Shown here in pieces: positions 1-4,980 of a stretch of DNA of 7,012 nt. The stretch is taken from positions 1 to 7,012 of the forward strand of contig JBFELL010000153.1 in assembly GCA_041552135.1 (NCBI GenBank). The letters are read 5' to 3'. The translations under genes were made by a program, and so were the position numbers. The notes beneath the pieces were generated by a model. That model searched no databases. It had not been told where the DNA came from and saw only the letters and a list, made by a program, of their open reading frames with translations. This stretch comes from SZUA-186 sp041552135 (lineage in GTDB: Bacteria; Pseudomonadota; Gammaproteobacteria; UBA9214). Every line of letters starts with the position of its first letter. The stretch's first letter is position 1.

Positions 1-356
1 ACGTTGGCTCCTTTGACAAGGGAGACCTGAAGGTCGGCACCGGCATGGTCGGCGCACCTGCATGCGGTGACGTCATGAAACTGCAAATCAAGGTCAATGA
101 CAACGGCGTCATCGAGGATGCCAGGTTCAAGACCTATGGCTGTGGTTCCGCCATTGCCTCCAGTTCGCTGCTGACCGAGTGGGTCAAGGGCAAGTCACTG
201 GATGAGGCACTCGAAATCAAGAACACGCAAATTGCCGAGGAACTGGCGCTGCCGCCGGTCAAGGTACATTGCTCGGTGCTGGCCGAGGACGCCATCAAGG
301 CGGCCATTGCCGACTACCAGGACAAGAAGCCCATGGAACAGGCCGCTGAAGCCTGA
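1..356 (+). CDS. iscU: Fe-S cluster assembly scaffold IscU (5' end missing)
   Basis: IscU is the cytoplasmic scaffold on which the IscS desulfurase builds [2Fe-2S] clusters before HscA/HscB-assisted transfer to apoproteins. The reading frame enters at base 3 and ends with TGA at 354-356. The visible residues start with VGSFDKGD, which I align to about residue 17 of E. coli IscU, so some 16 residues lie outside the window and the whole protein would be about 133 aa. All scaffold ligands are present: the Cys and Asp of GAPACGD (C37/D39 in E. coli numbering), the Cys of YGCGSAI (C63), and the His-Cys of VHCSVLAEDA (H105/C106). The LPPVK segment recognised by HscA is intact. The C-terminal tail is slightly longer than in E. 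coli (KKPMEQAAEA). A terminator follows at once, so iscA, hscBA and fdx are not directly downstream as in the classical isc operon. Identification is near certain. Confidence 0.97.
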   Translation, partial: VGSFDKGDLKVGTGMVGAPACGDVMKLQIKVNDNGVIEDARFKTYGCGSAIASSSLLTEWVKGKSLDEALEIKNTQIAEELALPPVKVHCSVLAEDAIKAAIADYQDKKPMEQAAEA

Positions 357-382
357 CGGCGCAACAACCGCAACATAACCGC

Positions 383-408
383 AAACGGGGCCTGATGGCC
401 CCGTTTTT
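383..408 (+). terminator. Rho-independent terminator of iscU
   Basis: The stem is formed by 383-392 (AAACGGGGCC) pairing with 397-406 (GGCCCCGTTT) around a four-base loop TGAT, and the T run covers 404-408. It lies 27 bases after the iscU stop codon and before the convergent stop of the regulator at 435. On the minus strand the same hairpin is followed only by TTT, so it should act mainly on the iscU transcript, with possible weaker action the other way. Confidence 0.9.
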
Positions 409-434
409 CCATGCCAGCGGTCCAGCCACTACGG

Positions 435-2477
435 TCATACGGCTTCCTCGTCGCCGAAATCAAAATCCAGCGCCTCATCCGGCTCCTGCAGGAAATTACC
501 CTGAATGTAGTGCACACCGCATTTCCACAGTAACTGCAGGCTGCCGGCAGTTTCCACCATGCCGGTAACTACCCGGCAGTGCCGGCCTTCGGCCACCTCA
601 ACCAGGTTCTGCAGATAATCGTACCAGCCGTTATAAACATCATCCTTCTTGATGTTCCTGTCGATGACAATCACGTAGCTCGCATGAATGCGTTCCAGCA
701 CGGGCTCCAGGTCGCGGGTAATATCGCGATGCTGCAACGCAATACCACAGCCAAGCTGACGTATATCCGCCGCAAAAACGGCAGCATGCCGAATGTCGTC
801 ACGAACACTGGCGTCCCCGATCTCGATGATCAGACGCTTTCCGGGCGCACCGTGCTCACGAAACAGTTCCCGTAACCAGGGCAGAAAATCCGGATCGTGC
901 ATACTGGCGGCGGACACCTTGACGAACAGACTGATACCGCTGCCGGGGTCGCATAATTTCCTGACTGCATGCCCGACCACCCAGCGATCAACGATGGTCA
1001 TCATGCCGGTTTGTTCCGCCGCCGCCAAAAAGCTCGATGGTCTGACCATCCTGTTGCCGTCCTGCACGCGCAGGAGAACCTCGTATTTTTCGACGCCATT
1101 GCCGTGCAGCGATGCAATCGGTTGATAGAACAGCCGGAATCGGGAGTTGTCGATAACATCGCGCAACTGTCCAACCACACGCAAATCCGCCGCTCCCGAG
1201 TCGGCAGGGGCCGCTGTTTCCAGCACCCGCAGGCTGACCCGGTTCGAGCCGCCGAGGCGCGCCTCATCGCAGGCACAGGCAGCCAGGGCATACAGCGCCA
1301 TATTGTCTATCGGCGGTTCACGGCTGAGTGCAATGCCGGCACTGCAGGCAACGGTAACGGAATGCGCCCCGATATCGTAAATCCTGGAACTGACCGCATG
1401 TACCAGCAATTGTCCCAGCTTGCCGAGCTCGGCACTGTCCTTGCCGGCGACCATGAAAGCAAACACATACTCGCCGATACGCGCATCCAGCAGCGACGCA
1501 ATCTTCATCCGCCCCAGGCTGTTCGCGACCATGTTTATCAGCTCATCGCGCTGCTGCGGCAACAGCATCGGGTGACTGTGCTGCAGGTTTTCCAGTTCCA
1601 GCAGGATAATTGCGGCAGGGCCGTCATGCGGATGAACACCGCGCTGCAACTGGCCGACAAAGCCATGACGGTTCAGCAGGCCGGTTGACCGGTCACAATC
1701 ACGCAGATAATTCATACGGTTGCGACGGCTGCGTGAGGCTTTCACCAGCTGCCTGACCAGCGCTTCAAGCTCGTCAACGCCGGTATCGGCCCGGATACCG
1801 GCAACCGGCGCCGCCTCGATGGCATCGGCACCTGCTGCGGCATCTCCCGTGCGTACATAGATGATCGGCAGGTCCTCGAACTCAGGCAGCTGATGGATCA
1901 TGCGCGCGACAGCACCACCTGCATGGCCGACCAGCGGGTCACTGATCAGCAACAGGTCCGGCGAGAAGTTGATAACCGAAAGCAGCAACTGGGAGGGATT
2001 CCTGAGCCGTTTCACAGCCATGCCGCGCTGTTCCAGCATTGAGACGGTCTTTGACAGCAGATCCTGTGTATCACCGGCCAGGAAGATGCGGCAATCATTT
2101 ACCCGGCCACTGCGAGGCCGTCTCAGGTACTGCAACAGCGACCGCGGTTGCACGGGCTTGGGAAGGAAGACATCCACCCCCGCCTCCACCACACGCAGGC
2201 GAATATCCTGGTCTGCCCGCCCGGAGAGAAAAACCACCAGTGGCGGGCGCACCTTTTTCAGCACATCATCGAGCCCGGCAATACACTCCATGGACTCGTC
2301 GTCTCCGGACGAATCAATAATCAGCGATGCAGACGCGTAATCGGGCAACACCGCTGCCAGCCCATCCAGGTCGCTGACGTGCACGACCGGCAGACCAAGT
2401 GACTCAAGCCAGTCAGCGATCTCGTTGCCGGTTGCCGTGTCACCGAGGATGATGTGTGACGGGAGATCCTTGCTCAT
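435..2477 (-). CDS. REC-REC-GGDEF-EAL regulator with degenerate catalytic sites
   Basis: A 680-residue cytoplasmic protein with no membrane segments. Residues 8-120 form a receiver-like domain (D55, S85 and K107-P108 in the usual places). Residues 129-245 form a second one (D180, T210), in which the conserved Lys appears replaced by R229. Residues 258-415 are a GGDEF domain: the entry motif DRSTGLLNR (262-270) is good, but the signature reads GEYVF (335-339) instead of GGDEF. Residues 433-668 are an EAL domain with EVLLR (466-470) for EALLR. The metal-binding Asn of the VNxS strand is K520, the DDFG motif is replaced by LQHR (581-584), the Lys of KID is V604, and AEGVET reads TGMVET (638-643). 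Neither cyclase nor phosphodiesterase activity is expected. A role as c-di-GMP sensor or protein-interaction module, as in FimX, is inference. The ATG start is fixed by an in-frame TAG five codons upstream. No clear Shine-Dalgarno is visible. Confidence 0.93.
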   Translation of the reverse strand: MSKDLPSHIILGDTATGNEIADWLESLGLPVVHVSDLDGLAAVLPDYASASLIIDSSGDDESMECIAGLDDVLKKVRPPLVVFLSGRADQDIRLRVVEAGVDVFLPKPVQPRSLLQYLRRPRSGRVNDCRIFLAGDTQDLLSKTVSMLEQRGMAVKRLRNPSQLLLSVINFSPDLLLISDPLVGHAGGAVARMIHQLPEFEDLPIIYVRTGDAAAGADAIEAAPVAGIRADTGVDELEALVRQLVKASRSRRNRMNYLRDCDRSTGLLNRHGFVGQLQRGVHPHDGPAAIILLELENLQHSHPMLLPQQRDELINMVANSLGRMKIASLLDARIGEYVFAFMVAGKDSAELGKLGQLLVHAVSSRIYDIGAHSVTVACSAGIALSREPPIDNMALYALAACACDEARLGGSNRVSLRVLETAAPADSGAADLRVVGQLRDVIDNSRFRLFYQPIASLHGNGVEKYEVLLRVQDGNRMVRPSSFLAAAEQTGMMTIVDRWVVGHAVRKLCDPGSGISLFVKVSAASMHDPDFLPWLRELFREHGAPGKRLIIEIGDASVRDDIRHAAVFAADIRQLGCGIALQHRDITRDLEPVLERIHASYVIVIDRNIKKDDVYNGWYDYLQNLVEVAEGRHCRVVTGMVETAGSLQLLWKCGVHYIQGNFLQEPDEALDFDFGDEEAV

Positions 2478-2585
2478 ATCAAAAAATTTCTATTGTTGTA
2501 TGTTCCCTGCCCGGGGCTTTGCAGCGTCTGCGCCTGCCGTTTCCGAACGCCCCTGTATCCTGTGCCATCCATATGCACAAGGACA

Positions 2586-2594
2586 AGTATAGCA
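2586..2594 (-). promoter_or_regulatory. Candidate extended -10 promoter of the REC-REC-GGDEF-EAL gene
   Basis: Read on the minus strand the bases are TGC TATACT, a TGn extended -10 with five of six matches to TATAAT. Transcription would start near 2579 and give a leader of about 100 bases. I see no good -35 at 17 bases upstream, which extended -10 promoters tolerate. The same nine bases occur on the plus strand at 2694-2702. The rest of this divergent gap (2478-2708) shows no other feature I can name. Confidence 0.4.
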
Positions 2595-2693
2595 GCTGCC
2601 ACCGCTGCCGCATCTCTGCCCGACTCATAGACAGCCGCGCCGCAGCAAACACGAGTTCGCGGGGCTGCCGGCGCACCCCCCTCGCCCGCCTGT

Positions 2694-2702
2694 TGCTATA
2701 CT
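2694..2702 (+). promoter_or_regulatory. Candidate extended -10 promoter of the RibD-like gene
   Basis: TGC TATACT lies so close to the gene that the expected start of transcription (about 2709) falls on the ATG itself. The transcript would then be leaderless if translation begins at 2709. No Shine-Dalgarno precedes this ATG, which agrees with that reading. If translation instead starts at the second ATG (2727) there would be a leader of about 18 bases. No convincing -35 is visible. Confidence 0.4.
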
Positions 2703-2708
2703 GCCGGG

Positions 2709-3557
2709 ATGATCGAGCCCGATGCCATGCAGGGTACAGTTACCCGCCTCTACCCGTCTCCCGGGCTGGAAACCGGACTGCCGGGCCTCTACCTGGATCA
2801 CAGCCTGCATACACGCGGCGGCAATGGCCGGCCATATGTCTACAGTAATTTCATCACCACCCTCGATGGCCGGATCGCTGTTGCCACCGAGGGGCGCGCC
2901 AGCCATGAAGTGCCAAAGCAAACCGTCAATGCACGTGACTGGCGCCTCTACCAGGAACTGGCCGCACAGGCCGACCTGCTGATTACCAGCGGACGTTACC
3001 TGAGGCAGAGCATCGTCGGTGAGGCACAGGATTACCTGCCGGTCGGCGCCGGATTCGCCGACCTGCGTGCCTGGCGAGAGGCGCACGGGCTGGCGCCGCA
3101 ACCGGATATTGCGGTTCTCAGCAGCAGCCTTGCCATACCGGTGGATGCGTTCGATCCCTACCGTGACCGGCGCCTGGTGATTTTTACCGGCGCCGATGCA
3201 CCGCAGGACAAGGTCGACTCCTTCACTGACAACGGCATCGAGGTCGTCAGGGCCGGAGCGGGTCGTGCGGTTGAGGGTCATGCCATGCTGGCCGTACTCG
3301 GCAAGCGCAATTATCGCAGTATCTACGCGGTCGCCGGGCCGGCCGTATTCAACACCCTGGCCAGGGCCGGAGTGCTGGACCGCCTGTACCTGACGATCAC
3401 CCATCAGCTCATCTCGGGTGAGGACATCGACACCATGACCCGCGGCCCGTCGCTGACGCCCCCGCTTGGCATGCGGATGGTCAGCCTGTACCAGGACCGG
3501 CATGCCCCGGCCGGCTCCGGCCAGTGGTTCTGCATATTCGAACCGCAGCGCGGCTGA
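2709..3557 (+). CDS. Stand-alone RibD C-terminal (reductase) domain protein
   Basis: A 282-residue soluble protein of the RibD_C/dihydrofolate-reductase-like fold. In RibD this fold reduces the ribosyl side chain of a pyrimidine intermediate with NADPH in riboflavin synthesis. The N-terminal strand YVYSNFITTLDGRIA (43-57) matches the family signature Vxx(K)xAxSLDGxIA. ADLLITSGRYL (88-98) corresponds to the stretch with the conserved Gly after the second helix. AVAGPAVFNTLARAGVLDRLYL (207-228) matches the GGPxLxxxLLxxGLVDELxL region. Two family positions differ: the Lys in the first strand is N47 and the Glu of DEL is R225. There is no deaminase domain, unlike bifunctional RibD (about 360 aa). 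The true substrate is unknown; many such stand-alone proteins are not riboflavin enzymes. The start is uncertain, at 2709 or the ATG at 2727. Its stop lies 13 bases from the convergent gene's stop, leaving no room for a separate terminator. Confidence 0.85.
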   Translation: MIEPDAMQGTVTRLYPSPGLETGLPGLYLDHSLHTRGGNGRPYVYSNFITTLDGRIAVATEGRASHEVPKQTVNARDWRLYQELAAQADLLITSGRYLRQSIVGEAQDYLPVGAGFADLRAWREAHGLAPQPDIAVLSSSLAIPVDAFDPYRDRRLVIFTGADAPQDKVDSFTDNGIEVVRAGAGRAVEGHAMLAVLGKRNYRSIYAVAGPAVFNTLARAGVLDRLYLTITHQLISGEDIDTMTRGPSLTPPLGMRMVSLYQDRHAPAGSGQWFCIFEPQRG

Positions 3558-3570
3558 CCGTCGGGGATAT

Positions 3571-3996
3571 CTAGAGGCAGGCCTTCAGCTGCCGGCGGAT
3601 CCTGCCGGGCGGTACCTCGCTGCCGCAGTTGATTCCCTCGCAGCGACGCGCCTCGCGCAGCCAGGCCCGCCGGCTGGCAAGCACCTCGGGCCAGAACGGG
3701 TAGGTCCGGCACTGCAGGGGCCTTGCCGGATAGACCCGGCAGCTGCCATCTGCCTGCAGAAAGACACAGCGACCGCCCGCCTCTGCCGCGGCCACCAGTT
3801 CGCCATCCGCCAGGCGGTGCAGGTAACGTCGCCGGAACCAGCCGGTGGACAATCCAAGCAGGGTGCGGATGGCTTCCGCCTCGTCCCGGTCGAGGAAAAC
3901 ATGATAACCGTCCGCGGCAACACAGCAGTCTCCGCAACGCGTGCATTTGAAATGCAGCGGCGTCTGCTCGAAGAACGGTGTTCGGGCTCCACTCAT
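3571..3996 (-). CDS. YkgJ-family cysteine-cluster protein
   Basis: A 141-residue cytoplasmic protein of the YkgJ/CxxCxxCC family, thought to bind zinc or an iron-sulfur cluster; its biochemical role is not established. The first cluster is CTRCGDCC, about 18 residues after the start. The second is C-V-F-L-Q-A-D-G-S-C followed by YPARPLQCRTYPFWPE, the family's typical C-x8-C-x9-C arrangement. A last pair lies in RRCEGINCG near the C-terminus. I chose the ATG at 3994-3996 because GGAG (4006-4009) stands nine bases before it and the product then begins about 18 residues before the first cluster, as is usual. A GTG at 4030-4032 would add 12 residues but lacks a good ribosome site. It is divergent from the Nudix gene at 4048, with only 51 bases between the two starts. 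Confidence 0.9.
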   Translation of the reverse strand: MSGARTPFFEQTPLHFKCTRCGDCCVAADGYHVFLDRDEAEAIRTLLGLSTGWFRRRYLHRLADGELVAAAEAGGRCVFLQADGSCRVYPARPLQCRTYPFWPEVLASRRAWLREARRCEGINCGSEVPPGRIRRQLKACL

Positions 3997-4037
3997 GGCG
4001 ACAGGCTCCGGTAAGATAGCGGCTCGGGGCACAGATC

Positions 4038-4042
4038 GGAGG
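4038..4042 (+). promoter_or_regulatory. Shine-Dalgarno that fixes a TTG start
   Basis: GGAGG ends five bases before TTG at 4048-4050. It is the strongest ribosome binding site in the window and decides the rare TTG start of the Nudix gene. No in-frame ATG lies near the N-terminus. Confidence 0.8.
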
Positions 4043-4047
4043 CAACA

Positions 4048-4569
4048 TTGTCACATACCACCAAGTCGCTTTACGAGGGCCGGGTCATCCGGCTTGGCCT
4101 CGAGTCCCTGCAACTGCCGAATGGCCAGCCACTGGAACTGGAGATTGTGCGTCATCCCGGCGGTGCCGCGGTGGTCGCACTGGATGCAGAGGACCGGGTA
4201 TGCCTGCTGCGCCAGTACCGGCATGCGGCAGGGGGCTGGCTGTGGGAACTGCCGGCCGGCAAGCTGGAGCCGGGTGAAGCCGCGCAACTCACCGCGCAGC
4301 GGGAACTGGAGGAAGAGGCCGGTCTGCAGGCCGGCGCCTGGCACAGGCTCGGTGAAATCCTCACCACTCCGGGCTTCTGCGACGAGGTGATTCACCTGTT
4401 TCTCGCCAGGCAACTGACACAGATACCGGCACGGCCACAGGCACATGAACTCATCGAGATTCACTGGCTGCCGCTGAACAGCGCGCTGCAGCAGGTACAT
4501 GGCGGCGAAATCCGCGATGCCAAGACAATGCTCGGCCTGCTGCTTGCCGCCGGCAACCCCGGGCGTTGA
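4048..4569 (+). CDS. Nudix hydrolase, ADP-ribose pyrophosphatase type
   Basis: A 173-residue cytoplasmic Nudix enzyme, probably cleaving ADP-ribose (or a related nucleoside-diphosphate sugar) to AMP and ribose 5-phosphate. The Nudix box is complete at residues 71-93: G-x5-E-x7-R-E-L-E-E-E-A-G-L, with the metal-binding glutamates in place. A Pro 15 residues after the box, in TPGFCDE (107-113), is the mark of the ADP-ribose subfamily. The preceding strands VRHPGGAAVVAL and VCLLRQYRHA are also typical of that group (NudF-like). Translation starts at TTG with a strong GGAGG. The sequence GGTAAGATAGC at 4010-4020 reads as a weak -10 on both strands (TAAGAT plus, TATCTT minus) and might serve this divergent gene pair. 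A terminator hairpin follows 13 bases after the stop. The subfamily call is by motif; the actual substrate was not determined. Confidence 0.93.
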   Translation: MSHTTKSLYEGRVIRLGLESLQLPNGQPLELEIVRHPGGAAVVALDAEDRVCLLRQYRHAAGGWLWELPAGKLEPGEAAQLTAQRELEEEAGLQAGAWHRLGEILTTPGFCDEVIHLFLARQLTQIPARPQAHELIEIHWLPLNSALQQVHGGEIRDAKTMLGLLLAAGNPGR

Positions 4570-4582
4570 TACCAGACAACAA

Positions 4583-4604
4583 AAAACCGGCCGAAGCCGG
4601 TTTT
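4583..4604 (-). terminator. Bidirectional hairpin terminator, stronger on the minus strand
   Basis: The stem is 4583-4591 (AAAACCGGC) with 4596-4604 (GCCGGTTTT). On the plus strand the loop is CGAA and only four T follow, serving the Nudix gene that ends at 4569. On the minus strand the loop is TTCG closed by C-G, the very stable UUCG tetraloop, and the stem runs into TTTTTT followed by GTTG. The better form therefore faces transcripts coming from the right, where no protein gene is evident. Confidence 0.82.
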
Positions 4605-4609
4605 GCGCG

Positions 4610-4636
4610 CCTGACGGGTGACCCCGGAACGTCAGG
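4610..4636. repeat. Inverted repeat, 7-bp perfect stem
   Basis: CCTGACG at 4610-4616 pairs exactly with CGTCAGG at 4630-4636 around a 13-base loop. It can extend three more pairs outward (4607-4609 with 4638-4640) if G4637 bulges. It sits directly next to the terminator at 4583-4604. It competes at G4636 with the neighbouring short hairpin 4636-4649. Confidence 0.6.
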
Positions 4637-4822
4637 GCGCAACAGCGCCGCCTCACAGAGGGCGGTTTCCGGATCCGCCGCCGGGTCGATGCCAGCGGTC
4701 GCGAACAGCCGCGCCAGCCACGATGAATTCACCGGAATCGATCTGGCCAGCTTGTTTCATGCTTCCGCCCCCCTGATCGTGCGTTTTTTTTCGAACGAAT
4801 CCGTTATCATTCATTACATTAA

Positions 4823-4898
4823 TGGCCCGGTCAGCGATGATGCGCAGCGCACAGACACGGGTCGCGTGCACGACGCCGGACATCCGTGTCCCGGGCCA
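4823..4898. repeat. Nested inverted repeats forming a three-way-junction-like fold
   Basis: TGGCCCGG (4823-4830) pairs perfectly with CCGGGCCA (4891-4898). Inside it GACACGG (4854-4860) pairs perfectly with CCGTGTC (4884-4890), so the 3' sides of both stems are adjacent and 15 consecutive bases are paired. The apical loop holds a small GTCG/CGAC stem (4861-4864 with 4871-4874). The 23-base insertion 4831-4853 is itself GCGC-rich and may form the third arm. The fold could exist on either strand. On the plus strand it ends 82 bases before the ATG at 4981. Confidence 0.6.
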
Positions 4899-4917
4899 AT
4901 CTGTCACACATTTAACA

Positions 4918-4934
4918 TGGCCGCTTAACGGCCA
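4918..4934. repeat. Short hairpin upstream of the zinc-ribbon Nudix gene
   Basis: TGGCCG (4918-4923) and CGGCCA (4929-4934) form a 6-bp perfect stem with loop CTTAA. No T run follows on the plus strand, so it is not an intrinsic terminator there. It lies 46 bases before the ATG of the next gene. Confidence 0.5.
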
Positions 4935-4980
4935 ATCGGGCGACATCATTGATACAGCCAGCATCCAGCTATCCAACACT

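Larger units (their letters stand above)
4605..4980. other. Structured gap without a clear gene; candidate non-coding RNA
   Basis: This 376-base stretch between two plus-strand Nudix genes has no open frame that resembles a known protein. It holds several inverted repeats: 4610-4616 with 4630-4636; 4636-4640 with 4645-4649 (loop AACA); 4648-4652 with 4661-4665 competing with 4661-4665 with 4675-4679; a nested two-stem element at 4823-4898; and 4918-4923 with 4929-4934. The left edge is the minus-strand UUCG terminator. One reading is a minus-strand RNA of roughly 200-320 bases ending near 4581. Another is that the right-hand half is the structured leader of the gene at 4981. AT-rich sequence at 4784-4823 includes promoter-like TATCAT (4805-4810, plus) but no convincing -35 on either strand. 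It does not show the conserved cores of RNase P RNA, tmRNA or SRP RNA that I know. Confidence 0.35.

Noticed and set aside
969..1688. A 239-codon plus-strand open frame.
   Set aside because: It lies wholly antisense to the GGDEF-EAL gene, whose protein has clear domains. Its translation is rich in Gln, Arg and His with no family resemblance.
2625..3503. A 292-codon minus-strand open frame.
   Set aside because: It is antisense to the RibD-like gene. Its composition reflects the complementary codons and no domain is recognisable.
3997..4032. GTG start at 4032 for the YkgJ-family protein.
   Set aside because: No ribosome site, and the added residues overlap the short divergent region. ATG 3996 has GGAG at suitable spacing.
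4051..4656. A 201-codon minus-strand open frame running through the terminator at 4583-4604.
   Set aside because: It is antisense to the complete Nudix gene with its intact Nudix box, and it reads through a strong intrinsic terminator.
4451..4732. A minus-strand frame beginning GTG 4732 (translation starting NSSWLARLFATAG) with high third-position GC.
   Set aside because: It reads through the terminator hairpin into the antisense of the Nudix gene, has no ribosome site and resembles no family. Any coding part would be confined to 4605-4732.
4801..4823. A possible Fur box in the AT-rich sequence around TATCATTCATTACATT.
   Set aside because: Only scattered matches to the NATAAT hexamers and no proper symmetry; AT-rich promoter-like sequence explains it as well.
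4653..4979. A 108-codon minus-strand frame filling the gap before the zinc-ribbon Nudix gene.
   Set aside because: No family resemblance, and it is crossed by the nested inverted repeats. Only its last 35 codons have a plausible start, and these are discussed with the candidate RNA.
4822..4980. In-frame extension of the zinc-ribbon Nudix gene to ATG 4822.
   Set aside because: It would add 53 residues ahead of a ribbon that normally begins within a few residues of the start, and it runs through the structured repeats.
4583..4980. RNase P RNA, tmRNA or SRP RNA in the structured gap.
   Set aside because: I looked for remembered conserved cores such as the GAGGAAAGTCC-like box of RNase P and the GGAAGGAAGCA loop of SRP RNA on both strands and did not find them.
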